A DNA stretch of 64,000 bases from Rheinheimera nanhaiensis E407-8. Lineage in GTDB: Bacteria > Pseudomonadota > Gammaproteobacteria > Enterobacterales > Alteromonadaceae. The notes under the pieces are model-generated. The model worked only from the letters and a program-made list of their open reading frames with translations. It did no database searches and was not told where the DNA came from. The position numbers were made by a program, and so were the translations under genes. Shown in pieces: positions 46,719 through 57,103 of this stretch. How positions within the stretch are numbered: the first letter of the stretch is position 1; each line of letters begins with the position of its first letter. The stretch is taken from NCBI RefSeq assembly GCF_000296695.1, contig NZ_BAFK01000009.1, forward strand, positions 105,911 to 169,910, given 5' to 3'.

Positions 46719-48491
46719 TTAGTTGCCGCCGCCCAGTTTATTCAGCAGCTTGTCTTTGAGTTTGTCTTTGGCCTGATCTTTCGCATCAGCCAGTTTGGCG
46801 TTGAGCATATTCTCGATGCTGGCGCTGATGTCGGCCACTTCACCATCCTGCTGGGTTAACATGGCTGCCCAGTCATCCTGCCCGCCCAGGCCAGTTTGCA
46901 GCTGGCTGTTGAGTTTGGCGGCTAGCTCGCTTTGATAGGCAGCGACTTTTTGCTTCGCTTCACCTAATAAGGCATCGCCTAACAGCTTATCCAGCGATGA
47001 GCGCACACTGACCTCAGGTGCGCTAATTAAACCGCTGGCGCTGATGTTCAGCGGAATTTGCGTTTGTTGGTTAAGCAGGCTGGCCAGTTGCTGCAGGTAC
47101 TTATTGCCGCTGCTGTTAAAATTCGCCGCCTTTAATACCAGGCTGGCCTGCTGCGACAACTGGTTATCGGTCAGGTTTAATTTGCCGCTGGAGCTTAATA
47201 AGCCGGCGGCTAAGTCCAGTGCGGTATCGCCTTTACCCAACGACAGTGGCTTAAGGTTTAAGCCTTCCAATTGCCAGCTCAGGTTAGTGACCATTTGCTC
47301 TAATACGGCAAAGTCACCACTGAGGTTAAACGCCGCCAACTGCGGTAACTGCTTAACGTCGAGTGAAAACGTAGTCGCCGAGTTGATCAGTGCATGCTGG
47401 GCGGTAATGTCATTCAGCGTAAGGGTGCCCTCACCGCCGCCAAGTAGCCAGTTAACCCGGGCGGTTTTTACCCAAAAGTCCGGGTAGGGTTGGCTGGGCA
47501 GTGGCAGAATACGGTTGGGTAATACCACCTTAGGCGCGCTGGTTGCGCTGCCCGCTGAGTCTTGTGGTAATTGCTCGGGTAAATAGGGTTTAACCAGCAG
47601 ATACAGGCTTTGTAACTGGCTGATGCGCTGCCCCCAAACATCGCCGAGCAATATCTGGCTAATACCGGCCAGGCCGCCGTCACTCAGGTTAGCCAGTTGC
47701 TGCACCTTGGCATAGTCGGCTTTGCTGGCGGCGTTAAGCTCTGCTACTGCTTGTTGCAGCGCGGTTTTACTTTGCAGCAGCTGCTGCTTTACCTGCTCCA
47801 CTTTGGCTTTTTCTTCACCCAGTGCCTGTTTCAGCTGCTGTAACTGCTCAGCTTTGGCGGCCAGATCCGTTGCATTCTCTATTTTGCTGTCAGTCAGTGC
47901 TTTCACCTGCTGCTGATATTGCGCCAGGCTGTCTTTGCTCGGTAGCTGCTGTTTCAGTGTCGTTAGCTGCTGCTGTTCGGCCTGGGCCAGCTGTTTTAGC
48001 GCCTCAGCTTTAGCCGGTGTTTGCAGTTGGGCACGGGCAATCAGCTCGTCGGCATCGGGTAAGTCCACCTGTAGCAGCTGCGCCAGGTCGATGCTGTCGC
48101 CGGGCGTGCCGGGCTGGCGGTACACGGCGCCTTCTTGGGCACGCTGTGCGCCGTATTGCAGGCCATCAATACTCAGCTCCTCCACCACATAGTAGCCCAG
48201 CAGCGCCGGCCACAGCTCAATAGCGGCGCTGGCCTGGCTAAAACTTAAACTGTTGTGGCTGGGTTTGGCGGCGTCGGTAATTTGTAAGTCATGAATGCGC
48301 AGTGCCAGCGGTGCTAATTGCAGCGACACCTTATCGATATTAACCTCGCTACCGACAGATTTTTCCAGGCTATATACCATGCCAACGCGAATGGCCGGGC
48401 CGGCCAGCAAATACACCAGGGCTAATAACGCTGCGAAAAAAATGATAAAAACTAACCAGCCTGAGGGGCGTAAACCAATAGCATTTTTCAT
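46719..48491 (-). CDS. TIGR03545 family protein (AsmA-like, membrane-anchored)
   Basis: A 590-residue protein of unknown function. An N-terminal membrane helix (SGWLVFIIFFAALLALVYLL) is followed by KVSLQLAPLALRIHDLQITD, a coiled coil (about 160-260), and a C-terminal region rich in amphipathic strands with an Ala/Lys/Asp-rich tail. Overall it resembles large AsmA/DUF748-like envelope proteins. It sits 10 bp after the TIGR03546 gene; these two families are known as a conserved neighbouring pair in gammaproteobacteria. Confidence 0.8.
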   Translation of the reverse strand: MKNAIGLRPSGWLVFIIFFAALLALVYLLAGPAIRVGMVYSLEKSVGSEVNIDKVSLQLAPLALRIHDLQITDAAKPSHNSLSFSQASAAIELWPALLGYYVVEELSIDGLQYGAQRAQEGAVYRQPGTPGDSIDLAQLLQVDLPDADELIARAQLQTPAKAEALKQLAQAEQQQLTTLKQQLPSKDSLAQYQQQVKALTDSKIENATDLAAKAEQLQQLKQALGEEKAKVEQVKQQLLQSKTALQQAVAELNAASKADYAKVQQLANLSDGGLAGISQILLGDVWGQRISQLQSLYLLVKPYLPEQLPQDSAGSATSAPKVVLPNRILPLPSQPYPDFWVKTARVNWLLGGGEGTLTLNDITAQHALINSATTFSLDVKQLPQLAAFNLSGDFAVLEQMVTNLSWQLEGLNLKPLSLGKGDTALDLAAGLLSSSGKLNLTDNQLSQQASLVLKAANFNSSGNKYLQQLASLLNQQTQIPLNISASGLISAPEVSVRSSLDKLLGDALLGEAKQKVAAYQSELAAKLNSQLQTGLGGQDDWAAMLTQQDGEVADISASIENMLNAKLADAKDQAKDKLKDKLLNKLGGGN

Positions 48492-48501
48492 CGCTGGCTC
48501 C

Positions 48502-48993
48502 TTATTGCAGCTTTTCGTATAGCGTAAACAGCTTGCTGGCTTTGAGCATCTGCATCAGTTTCCACTTTTGCACACTGTTCATTACCCGCTCACGGTACTG
48601 TGTAACCAATAGCTGACTCAGCCAGGCAATGGGCAGCAACAATATCAGGCCCAGTAAAAACGCGCCCAGGGTCAGGGTATGGTGTAAATGCAGCAACTGC
48701 AGGGGTTCGTTGTTGGCAAGCAGCGCCAGTAACTGTTCGTTTTGCGCATAGTGCCAGGTGAGGCGCTCCAGTGGGTCGGCCAGCAGTAGCATCAGCCCTT
48801 CAGTTAAACCCCACACCAGGATAAAGGTCGACAGGTTAATGGTAAGCAGGCACACCAGTAACACAATCAGCAGGCTTAGCAGGCCGAAGGGTAAAATGCC
48901 GGCAAACAGGCCCAGCGCAACCGCCCAACCCAATTGCCAGGGCGAAGCCTGAGAATTAAGTACTTTTAAAATCCGTGCCAGTAACGTCAGCAT
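48502..48993 (-). CDS. TIGR03546/DUF2062-like membrane protein
   Basis: A 163-residue protein with several hydrophobic helices. It starts MLTLLARILKVLNSQASPWQ, then QLGWAVALGLFAGILPFGLL, the family's characteristic segment, and ends with a basic, partly amphipathic tail. GGAGG lies four bases before the ATG at 48993, which I prefer to an upstream in-frame ATG that would put the ribosome site inside the gene. It forms a two-gene unit with the TIGR03545 gene. Function is unknown. Confidence 0.82.
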   Translation of the reverse strand: MLTLLARILKVLNSQASPWQLGWAVALGLFAGILPFGLLSLLIVLLVCLLTINLSTFILVWGLTEGLMLLLADPLERLTWHYAQNEQLLALLANNEPLQLLHLHHTLTLGAFLLGLILLLPIAWLSQLLVTQYRERVMNSVQKWKLMQMLKASKLFTLYEKLQ

Positions 48994-49104
48994 AATACCT
49001 CCGGTAAACACGCTGTAATAGATTGTTATATAAGGTAACAGTGTAGCGCTAATTTGTCAGGGATAAAAAAGTGACAAAGAGTTAAACCGGACTGAGAAAT
49101 AAAG

Positions 49105-49130
49105 CAAAGGCGCCATTAACAGCGCCTTTG
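49105..49130 (-). terminator. Terminator after the NhaC-family gene
   Basis: A 9-bp stem (CAAAGGCGC/GCGCCTTTG) with an 8-base loop lies 21 bases past the antiporter stop codon on the minus strand, and an AT-rich stretch with TTTATTTC follows. Confidence 0.65.
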
Positions 49131-49151
49131 CTGGTTGCTGGTTAGGCTGGC

Positions 49152-50624
49152 TTATGCCAAGGCCAAAAAGCCAAAGAAAGCTAATACCGCTGCCATAAAG
49201 GCATATGGAAATTGTGTTAGCGCATGGCTCATCAGGTTACAGCCTGAGCCTTGTGCGGCCAATACCGTGGAGTCACTGTAAAAACAGGCCTGGCTACCGA
49301 ACGAGCTGGCCGATAACAGTGCACCAATCACCAGTGGAATATTGGCTTCTACCGCAAACGCCAGGGGCATTACGATAGGGATAGACACCGCGAAAATCCC
49401 CCAGGAAGAACCAGTAGCGAACGCCAGTATTGCCATAGAGAAAAACACCAGTGCCGGCAGTAACTGCGCACTCATATAAGGGGCGAGGTTATCAATAATG
49501 TACTGAGGTAAGCCGAGTTGGTCGCAGACATCTTTAAATACAAAGGCAGCAATAACAGTACAAATCGCCGGTAACATCGTTTTAAAGCCATGGATCATCT
49601 GGTCCATCATTTCAGTGATCGTCATCAGGCGCTGCACTAAGTAAAGTGGCAACGTGATCAGGAAGGTCATCAATAACCCTTTCCATACGTCAATTTCAAA
49701 CCAGATAGTGAAACCGACCAACATGATCATTGGCAGCAGGAAATTATGCAGTCTGCCGCTGTTTTTATTGGCTTGTTCAAACTCTTCTTCAAAAGCCTGC
49801 ACGGCAAAATCATCGGCGGAATGGGTATCCTGCGCTGTGGTAGCAGAATTAGGGGCGTCAATTGCAGCAACAGTCGCTTGTTGTGCTGCCAGTTCGGCTT
49901 TTTTCATTGGTCCAATTAAAGGCACCACGCCTAAAATCACCAGTATTACCATGATCATCGCCAACCAGGCATAAAGCATATAGGGGATGGCCGAAATGTA
50001 GGTGGTAATACCACTGGCATCACCCGCTGGGGCAACATCGTTGGCTACCAACAAACCGCCAAAGAATACCGCCCAGGTGGAAATAGGAATAAGCACGCAA
50101 ATGGGGGCGGCAGTAGAGTCGACCACGTAGGCCAGCATTTCGCGTGACACTTTGTATTTGTCGGTAATGCGTTTCATGGTTTCACCCACGGTAAGCGCAT
50201 TTAAGTAGTCATCGACAAAAATGACTATGCCCAAAAAGCAGGTCATCAGCAGCGATGATTTGCGGCCTTTCGCTACATTTTGCGCTGCACGACCAAAGGC
50301 AAAGGCACCGCCGGTATGCACCAACAATGCGATTAACGAACCAAAACCGCCACAGACCAGAATTAACCAACCAATAGTTTCGTCTTGCATCACGCGCAAT
50401 GAGGTTTCGGCCATATTGCTTAATGCGCCTGCAGGAGACAGTAGCAGTAAGCCGGCTATCGCACCCATTACTAACGCTAAAATGGGCCTTTTCAGCCAAA
50501 TTGCGATAGCCAGTACCACTACAGGTGGAATTAAACTGATGGCTGATGGGGTAATAGCGGCCGCTTCGGCCGCCGTGGCAACAGGTTCGGCGAGACTCTC
50601 GACCAGGGTATCTGCTGACATCAT
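49152..50624 (-). CDS. NhaC-family Na+/H+ antiporter
   Basis: A multi-spanning inner-membrane antiporter of 490 residues. The NhaC signature appears in GIVIFVDDYLNALTVGETMK, with VDSTAAPICVLIPISTWAVF following, and the second repeat has FATGSSWGIFAVSIPIVMPL and SFGSQACFYSDSTVLAAQGS. A charged cytoplasmic loop (about 255-300) separates the two halves. Ion or organic-acid specificity is not certain: NhaC relatives include malate/lactate antiporters. The gene stands alone, with terminators on both sides. Confidence 0.88.
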   Translation of the reverse strand: MMSADTLVESLAEPVATAAEAAAITPSAISLIPPVVVLAIAIWLKRPILALVMGAIAGLLLLSPAGALSNMAETSLRVMQDETIGWLILVCGGFGSLIALLVHTGGAFAFGRAAQNVAKGRKSSLLMTCFLGIVIFVDDYLNALTVGETMKRITDKYKVSREMLAYVVDSTAAPICVLIPISTWAVFFGGLLVANDVAPAGDASGITTYISAIPYMLYAWLAMIMVILVILGVVPLIGPMKKAELAAQQATVAAIDAPNSATTAQDTHSADDFAVQAFEEEFEQANKNSGRLHNFLLPMIMLVGFTIWFEIDVWKGLLMTFLITLPLYLVQRLMTITEMMDQMIHGFKTMLPAICTVIAAFVFKDVCDQLGLPQYIIDNLAPYMSAQLLPALVFFSMAILAFATGSSWGIFAVSIPIVMPLAFAVEANIPLVIGALLSASSFGSQACFYSDSTVLAAQGSGCNLMSHALTQFPYAFMAAVLAFFGFLALA

Positions 50625-50909
50625 TTATTTTTCTCTGTAAAAAAATCCGGCAGGCCGGATAAAAATTAAGTGAACCGTTGCAGCAGATAACCCAACTCAA
50701 CGGAGCGGTTCCTTGCTTTATCAGCCGTGCTGCGCAAAATAAGGGTGCGCTAAACACCAGACTTTACTGCATAAATAGGCAGTGCAAGCGTATAGTCAGC
50801 CAGTTGCCGAAATACCGCGCAATCATAGCAAAAATTTCGCGTTCTACAACTGCGATCTTTATGCTGCTGCGGGGCAAAACGGCGCGGATAGCAGGAATCG
50901 TGGTGATAA

Positions 50910-50937
50910 AAAAACCGGGTTGTAACGCCCGGTTTTT
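50910..50937 (-). terminator. Rho-independent terminator after valS
   Basis: A 10-bp stem (AAAAACCGGG/CCCGGTTTTT) with an 8-base loop has T-runs on both strands, 20 bases past the valS stop. It can work in both directions, ending the pepA-holC-valS transcript and isolating the antiporter gene. Confidence 0.9.
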
Positions 50938-50956
50938 CGTAGCCGTTTAACTAAGC

Positions 50957-53827
50957 TTACAGTGCGGCGATTTCAGCTTGCTGTGCCTGCAGTTTTGCTA
51001 CTGCCTGCTCCAGTTCGGCCTGTTTGGCGCGCTCTTTTTCCAGCACCGCTTCCGGCGCTTTGGCGACAAAGCCTTCGTTGGCCAGTTTGCCGGCAACCCG
51101 TGATAGCTCTTGCTGGGTTTTCTCCAGCTGCTTGGCGATACGGCTAAGCTCGGCGTCTTTGTCAATTAAGCCGGCCATTGGGATCAATAAATCCATGCTG
51201 CCGATAAGCTGAGCCGCGCTGGCCGGGGCTTGCTCGCCTGCCGCCAGTACTTTAATACTGTCCAGCTTAGCCAGGTTCATCAGGAAGCTTTCGTTTTCAG
51301 TTAAACGGCGCTGCTCGTCGCTGCCCAGGTTGCGCAGCAGTATGCTAAGCGGCTTGCTGGGCGCGATATTCATTTCACCGCGTACGTTACGTATCGCGGT
51401 AATGACCGCCTTTAACCATTCCAGATCGGCAGTGGCAGTCTCATCGATAAGACCGGTGTCCACTTGCGGGTATGGCTGCAGCATAATGCTATCAGCAGCG
51501 CTGTTATTAACCACAGGGCCCGCCAGTGGTTTAACCGATTGCCAGATGGTTTCGGTAATAAACGGCATTATCGGGTGCATAAGGCGCAGTAAGCTTTCCA
51601 GCACTGTCACCAGCGTATGGCGGGTGGCGCGCTGCTGCGCATCGTTGCCTTTAAACAGCACCGGCTTGGTCAGCTCTAAATACCAGTCACAGAATTGGTT
51701 CCAGGTAAATTCGTACAGCGTATTGGCCGCCATATCAAAACGGTAGCTGTCGATATACTGCCGCACCTGTTTTACCGTGTGCTGGTACTGCGCCAGTATC
51801 CATTTATCGGCCAGTGATAACTGCATGTCGCCACCATTAAAGCCGCAATCCTGACCTTCAGTGTTCATCAGCACATAACGGCTGGCGTTCCACAGTTTAT
51901 TGCAGAAGTTACGGTAACCCTCTAAGCGTTTCATATCCCAGTTAATATCACGGCCGGTTGAGGCCAGTGCCGCCAGGGTAAAACGCAGGGCGTCGGTGCC
52001 GCTGGCGGTAATACCGTCCGGGAATTGTTTTTCGGTGGCCTTGGCGATTTTTTCCGCCAGCTGTGGCTGCATCAGGTTACTGGTACGTTTGGCCAGCAAA
52101 TCGGCCAGGCTGATGCCGTCTATCATATCCAGCGGATCGATTACATTGCCCTTGGACTTACTCATCTTATCGCCGTTTTCATCGCGGATAAGGCCGGTAA
52201 CATACACCGTTTTAAACGGTACCTGCGGCTTGCCGTCTTTATCTTTAATAAAGTGCATCGTCATCATGATCATCCGGGCTACCCAGAAGAAAATAATATC
52301 AAAACCGGTTACCAGCACATCGGTCGGGTGGAAGGTGCGCAGGGCGTCGGTATCTTCCGGCCAGCCCAGTGTAGAGAAGGTCCACAGCGCCGAGCTGAAC
52401 CAGGTGTCCAGCACATCGTTATCTTGTTTTAGCTCGATGTGGTCGGCTAACTGATGCTTCGCCCGTACTTCCGCTTCCGAGCGGCCAACATAGACGTTGC
52501 CGTTATTGTCGTACCAGGCTGGAATACGGTGGCCCCACCACAGCTGACGTGAAATACACCAGTCCTGAATGTCGCGCATCCAGCTGTAGTACATGTTCTC
52601 GTACTGTTTGGGCACAAATTCGATCTGGCCGCTTTCTACCGCTTCGGTGGCGGTTTTCGCCAGCGGTGCTACACGCACATACCACTGGTCTGTTAGCAAT
52701 GGCTCTATTACCACGCCACTTCTGTCGCCATAAGGCAGGGTGTTGTTGTGATCTTCTACCTTATCCAGCAGGCCGGCGGCATCAAAAGCGGCGACAATGG
52801 CTTTACGGGCGGCGTAGCGGTCCAGGCCGGCAAATTCAGCCGGTATGGCGGCGCTCTGGTTCGGGTTAACTGCACCGTTGGTAAAGAAGCACTCACCTTC
52901 GCTACGAATAGTGGCATCCGGTGTCAGCACGTTGATCATCGGCAGCTGATGGCGCTTGCCCACTTCGTAGTCGTTAAAATCATGTGCCGGGGTAATTTTG
53001 ACGCAGCCGGTGCCTTTTTCCATGTCGGCATGCTCATCGCCAACAATGGGAATACGCCGGTTTACCAGTGGTAGCATGATCTCTTTGCCAATCAGTGCTT
53101 TATAGCGATCATCTTCCGGGTTAACGGCTACGCCGGTATCGCCCAGCATGGTTTCCGGCCGCGTGGTGGCGACCACTAAATAGCTTTTGCCATCAGCTGT
53201 GGTCGCACCATCGGCCAATGGGTAGCGCAGGTGCCACATCTGGCCTTTCTGCTCTTTGTTTTCTACTTCTAAATCCGAAATGGCGGTGTGCAGTTTCGGA
53301 TCCCAGTTTACCAGGCGCTTGCCACGGTAAATTAAGTCGTCCTCGTACAGCCTTACAAATACTTCCTGCACCGCATTGGACAAGCCGTCGTCCATGGTAA
53401 AGCGCTCGCGCTCCCAGTCTACCGAGTTACCTAAACGGCGCATTTGCGAGGTGATGGTGCCGCCCGATTCAGCCTTCCACTGCCAGACTTTTTCAATAAA
53501 GGCATCACGGCCCAACTGATGGCGGCCGGGCTGGCCCTCAGCGGCTAGTTTGCGCTCTACCACCATCTGGGTAGCAATGCCGGCGTGGTCAGTACCAACC
53601 TGCCACAGGGTGTTTTTGCCTTGCATGCGCTGATAGCGGGTAAGCGCGTCCATAATGGTTTGCTGAAAAGCGTGGCCCATGTGCAGGCTGCCGGTAACAT
53701 TTGGCGGTGGGATCATAATGCAGTAGCTACCCAGGCGCTCATCGCCACTGGGTTTAAAGTAGCCTTTGGCTTCCCAGGCGTTATACATTGCCTGCTCAAT
53801 TTCACTGGGGTTAAACGTCTTTTCCAT
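50957..53827 (-). CDS. valS: Valyl-tRNA synthetase
   Basis: Charges tRNA-Val. The 956-residue class I synthetase (E. coli 951) has the HIGH-type motif [13 protein letters not shown], the editing domain with [20 protein letters not shown], the [16 protein letters not shown] segment and the [14 protein letters not shown] signature. A C-terminal coiled coil (about 890-956) is typical of ValRS. It lies 15 bp after holC. Confidence 0.98.
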   Translation of the reverse strand: MEKTFNPSEIEQAMYNAWEAKGYFKPSGDERLGSYCIMIPPPNVTGSLHMGHAFQQTIMDALTRYQRMQGKNTLWQVGTDHAGIATQMVVERKLAAEGQPGRHQLGRDAFIEKVWQWKAESGGTITSQMRRLGNSVDWERERFTMDDGLSNAVQEVFVRLYEDDLIYRGKRLVNWDPKLHTAISDLEVENKEQKGQMWHLRYPLADGATTADGKSYLVVATTRPETMLGDTGVAVNPEDDRYKALIGKEIMLPLVNRRIPIVGDEHADMEKGTGCVKITPAHDFNDYEVGKRHQLPMINVLTPDATIRSEGECFFTNGAVNPNQSAAIPAEFAGLDRYAARKAIVAAFDAAGLLDKVEDHNNTLPYGDRSGVVIEPLLTDQWYVRVAPLAKTATEAVESGQIEFVPKQYENMYYSWMRDIQDWCISRQLWWGHRIPAWYDNNGNVYVGRSEAEVRAKHQLADHIELKQDNDVLDTWFSSALWTFSTLGWPEDTDALRTFHPTDVLVTGFDIIFFWVARMIMMTMHFIKDKDGKPQVPFKTVYVTGLIRDENGDKMSKSKGNVIDPLDMIDGISLADLLAKRTSNLMQPQLAEKIAKATEKQFPDGITASGTDALRFTLAALASTGRDINWDMKRLEGYRNFCNKLWNASRYVLMNTEGQDCGFNGGDMQLSLADKWILAQYQHTVKQVRQYIDSYRFDMAANTLYEFTWNQFCDWYLELTKPVLFKGNDAQQRATRHTLVTVLESLLRLMHPIMPFITETIWQSVKPLAGPVVNNSAADSIMLQPYPQVDTGLIDETATADLEWLKAVITAIRNVRGEMNIAPSKPLSILLRNLGSDEQRRLTENESFLMNLAKLDSIKVLAAGEQAPASAAQLIGSMDLLIPMAGLIDKDAELSRIAKQLEKTQQELSRVAGKLANEGFVAKAPEAVLEKERAKQAELEQAVAKLQAQQAEIAAL

Positions 53828-53842
53828 GATATTACCTGTTAC

Positions 53843-54301
53843 TCAGCCAGCTTTAATGGTGTCGGGGTTTAGGCCCAGCTGGCGATACTGTTTAAAACGT
53901 GCCCGTGCCAGCGCCTTGTCGTGCTCGGCAACGGGTACAAATTCAATAATTTGGCTAAAGCGGTTGGCAAAGGCCGGTACGGTGTCGGTCAGGTTAATTA
54001 ATACCTGCCGGTTTTGCCGTGGCGGCTGCCAGCTTATTTCTACCGGTGCACCGTATTTGGGCCCTTCACCGGCCAGGTTGTGCGGTACAAAACGCTCGGC
54101 ATCAAATTGCCATAGCAGCTCGTCAAACGCCTCGGCCTGCTGTTGGCTGGCAGTATAAACGAAAACCCGTTGCCTGGCGCGGTACAAGTCGGCACACAGC
54201 TGGCAGGCTAAAGCAAAATGAGCTGGCGTGGTGCTCAGCTCATTTTGGGGCGCCGCTACGTCTGCTTGCGGGGGGCTTAGCAGATAAAAGCTAACTTGCA
54301 T
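53843..54301 (-). CDS. holC: DNA polymerase III chi subunit
   Basis: Chi links the clamp-loader to single-strand-binding protein. The 152 residues read [10 protein letters not shown] at the start, then ACQLCADLYRARQRVFVYTA, DELLWQFDAERFVPHNLAGE and PVEISWQPPRQNRQVLINL, matching HolC. It overlaps the pepA stop by one base and precedes valS, the standard pepA-holC-valS order. Confidence 0.95.
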   Translation of the reverse strand: MQVSFYLLSPPQADVAAPQNELSTTPAHFALACQLCADLYRARQRVFVYTASQQQAEAFDELLWQFDAERFVPHNLAGEGPKYGAPVEISWQPPRQNRQVLINLTDTVPAFANRFSQIIEFVPVAEHDKALARARFKQYRQLGLNPDTIKAG

Positions 54302-55809
54302 TAATGATCCTGCTGCTGACCAACCCGGTTAATTAAAAACTGGGTCAGTAGCGGTACCGGCCGGCCGGTAGCACCTTTGTCTTTGCCGCCACTGCGCCAG
54401 GCCGTACCGGCAATATCCAGATGCGCCCAGTTATATTTACGGGTAAAGCGCGACAGGAAACAGGCGGCGGTAATGGTGCCGGCAGCGCGGCCGCCCAGGT
54501 TGCTAAAGTCGGCAAAGGGGCTTTCCAGCTGCTCCTGATAATCATCCCACAGCGGCAGGCGCCAGGCGCGGTCGCCACTTTGCTCGGAGGCATTTAAAAT
54601 CTCGTGCGCCAGCGGGTTGTGGTTGCTCATTAAGCCGGTAGCATGCTTACCCAGTGCAATCACACAGGCACCGGTTAAGGTGGCAACGTCTATAACTAAT
54701 TCCGGGTCAAACCGCTCAACATAGGTTAAGGCATCGCACAGTACCAGCCGGCCTTCAGCGTCGGTGTTCAGCACTTCTACCGTCTGGCCTGACATGGTGG
54801 TTAAAATATCGCCCGGCCGGTAGGCGTTAGCATCGGGCATATTCTCCGCCGCGGCTAACACCGCCACCAGGTTTACCGGCAGGTTTAGGTTCACCACCGC
54901 ATGCATAGTACCCAGCACCGAGGCGGCACCACACATGTCGTATTTCATCTCGTCCATACCTTCGCCCGGCTTTAAGCTGATGCCGCCAGAGTCGAAGGTT
55001 AAGCCTTTACCCACTAACACTACGGGTGCGCTGTCATTGCCGGCACCTTTGTAGTGGATAACCGCCATCCTGGGGCCGTTTACCGAGCCACGGCCCACTG
55101 CCAGGTAAGAATGCATACCCAGTTTGTGCATCTCGTCCGGGCCCAGTACCTCAACAGAGACTTTGTCGCTGTGCTGCGTTAACAACTGCGCCTGTTCGGC
55201 CAGATACTGTGGCGTACAGATATTCGGCGGCATATTGCCAACGTCTTTACACTGCTTAATACCGGCGGCAATAGCCAGGCCATGCTCAACCGCTTTTTCG
55301 CCAATGGTCAGGTCACGGCGGGTCGGCACATTAAACACGATTTTGCGCAGTGGCCGGCGGGTTTCATCTTTTTTACTTTTTAGCCGGTCAAATACGTACA
55401 GACAGTCTTGGGTCGTTTCTACTGCATGGCGTACCTTCCAGTAGGTGTCGCGGCCTTTCACGTGCAGCTCGGATAAAAAGCACACCGCTTCCATTGAGCC
55501 GGTTTCGTTTAAGGTGCTGATGGTTTTTGCGATGATCTGGCGGTACTGGCGCTCGTCTAATTCGCGCTCTTTACCACAGCCAACTAATAATACGCGCTCG
55601 CTCAGTACGTTAGGCACATGGTGCAACAGCAACATCTGGCCTGGCTTACCTTCTAAATCACCCCGGCGCAGCAGGTTGCTGATATAACCTTCACTGATTT
55701 TATCCAGTTGTTCTGCCACGGCGGAAAGGCGGCGTGGTTCGTACACCCCGACAACAATGCATGCACTGCGTTGTTTTTCCGGACTTCCGCTTTTTACGCT
55801 GAACTCCAT
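54301..55809 (-). CDS. pepA: Leucyl aminopeptidase PepA
   Basis: An M17 aminopeptidase; in E. coli PepA also binds DNA in site-specific recombination and carAB regulation. The 502 residues match E. coli (503). The metal/active-site signature [14 protein letters not shown] is present, with [20 protein letters not shown] upstream and the C-terminal [20 protein letters not shown]. It is divergent from lptF across 183 bp. Confidence 0.97.
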   Translation of the reverse strand: MEFSVKSGSPEKQRSACIVVGVYEPRRLSAVAEQLDKISEGYISNLLRRGDLEGKPGQMLLLHHVPNVLSERVLLVGCGKERELDERQYRQIIAKTISTLNETGSMEAVCFLSELHVKGRDTYWKVRHAVETTQDCLYVFDRLKSKKDETRRPLRKIVFNVPTRRDLTIGEKAVEHGLAIAAGIKQCKDVGNMPPNICTPQYLAEQAQLLTQHSDKVSVEVLGPDEMHKLGMHSYLAVGRGSVNGPRMAVIHYKGAGNDSAPVVLVGKGLTFDSGGISLKPGEGMDEMKYDMCGAASVLGTMHAVVNLNLPVNLVAVLAAAENMPDANAYRPGDILTTMSGQTVEVLNTDAEGRLVLCDALTYVERFDPELVIDVATLTGACVIALGKHATGLMSNHNPLAHEILNASEQSGDRAWRLPLWDDYQEQLESPFADFSNLGGRAAGTITAACFLSRFTRKYNWAHLDIAGTAWRSGGKDKGATGRPVPLLTQFLINRVGQQQDH

Positions 55810-55992
55810 ACTAACTCCTGATTCTAAGAGACTGTGCTAGGATAACGGGCACATTATTGGCTAAATTCTACCGTGAATTTATAAAAAAGCTCGGTTTTCT
55901 GCGCCGTTTGGTCGATAATAATTGCTATAAATATCAAGTTTACTGAAAAATCGCCAGGGTTCCAGCAAAAAGGCAGGTTTTTAGGGGGCGTT

Positions 55993-57102
55993 TTGATTAT
56001 TTTTCGTTACCTGTTAGCTGAGGTGTTTAAATCGCAGCTGGCGGTATTTCTCATTCTGATGACCATTATTGTCAGCCAGCGCTTTGTGAAAATTCTGGCC
56101 GATGCCTCTGAAGGCGAACTGCCTGGTCAGTTGGTTATGAGTATTGTCGCGTTAAAGTTACCGCAGCTGGCGGTGATTATTTTGCCATTAAGTGCCTTTA
56201 TCGGCATTTTGGTGGCTTATGGCCGTATTTACGCTGACAGCGAAATGACAGTGCTGCACGCCACTGGTGTCAGCGAATGGTATGTCACCCGTATTACCCT
56301 GGTATTGTCGTTGCTGATGGCGATTCTCGCTGGCAGTGTTACCCTGTATTTAAGCCCCTGGGCGACCGAGCAGGAATACCGCCTGCTGGAAAAGGCCGAT
56401 GCTAATGCCGGCTTATTGTCGATGGTGCCGGGGCGTTTTCAGCATACGTCGAATGAAAAAGCAGTGATTTTTGTCCATGAAGTGGGCCGCGGCGACAACA
56501 GTGGCCGCTTGGAGCGGGTGTTTGTGGCGCAAAGTGGCGCCAGTGACGAACCTGCTGGCCATGCCATAGTATATGCGCAAAGCGGCAGTGTCAGTGAAGA
56601 TGCCAGTGGCGCGCAAATTCTGCAATTAGAGCAAGGCCGGCGCTATACCGGCAGTGTCAGTTCGCCAGCGTTTGAAGTGACTGAATTTGAGCGCTACCAG
56701 ATGCAGATCCGCGAGCAGGAAGTAGAGCAGCGCCGGCGCAAGTTAGGCAGTGTAGCTACCACTGAACTGCTGCAAAACCCGACCAGTGAGGCTATTGCCG
56801 AATGGCACTGGCGTATTGCTATTCCGCTGTCTATTCCACTGCTTACCTTGATTGCTGTGCCACTTAGCCGGGTGAACCCGCGCCAGGGCAAGTTTGGCCG
56901 CCTGCTGCCGGCACTGCTGTTATATCTGGGGTATTACTCGCTGCTGATTATCGCCCGCTCGGCACTGGAAGATGGCAAAATTCCGCCTGCGCTGGGTATG
57001 TGGTGGCTACATGGCTGCGCCTTATTGCTGGGTACCGTGTTGATTTTACGTAGCCGCAGTGGCGCGCAGCGGTTCCAGGCCTGGCTGGCAGGTAGAAGTT
57101 AA
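55993..57102 (+). CDS. lptF: LPS export permease LptF
   Basis: A membrane subunit of the LptB2FG transporter that extracts LPS from the inner membrane. The 369 residues start with IIFRYLLAEVFKSQLAVFLI, in register with E. coli MIIIRYLVRETLKSQL, so the unusual TTG at 55993 is the start; AGGGGG lies about five bases upstream. The SQRFVKILADASEGELPGQL segment, a periplasmic jelly-roll and PLSRVNPRQGKFGRLLPALL follow. lptG begins one base after its stop. Confidence 0.95.
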   Translation: MIIFRYLLAEVFKSQLAVFLILMTIIVSQRFVKILADASEGELPGQLVMSIVALKLPQLAVIILPLSAFIGILVAYGRIYADSEMTVLHATGVSEWYVTRITLVLSLLMAILAGSVTLYLSPWATEQEYRLLEKADANAGLLSMVPGRFQHTSNEKAVIFVHEVGRGDNSGRLERVFVAQSGASDEPAGHAIVYAQSGSVSEDASGAQILQLEQGRRYTGSVSSPAFEVTEFERYQMQIREQEVEQRRRKLGSVATTELLQNPTSEAIAEWHWRIAIPLSIPLLTLIAVPLSRVNPRQGKFGRLLPALLLYLGYYSLLIIARSALEDGKIPPALGMWWLHGCALLLGTVLILRSRSGAQRFQAWLAGRS

Positions 57103-57103
57103 C

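Noticed and set aside
50209..50757. A 182-codon frame overlapping the 5' end of the NhaC gene
   Set aside because: Rich in Cys, Arg and Ser with no recognisable domain; it lies mostly antiphase within the antiporter gene, whose frame is clearly the real one.
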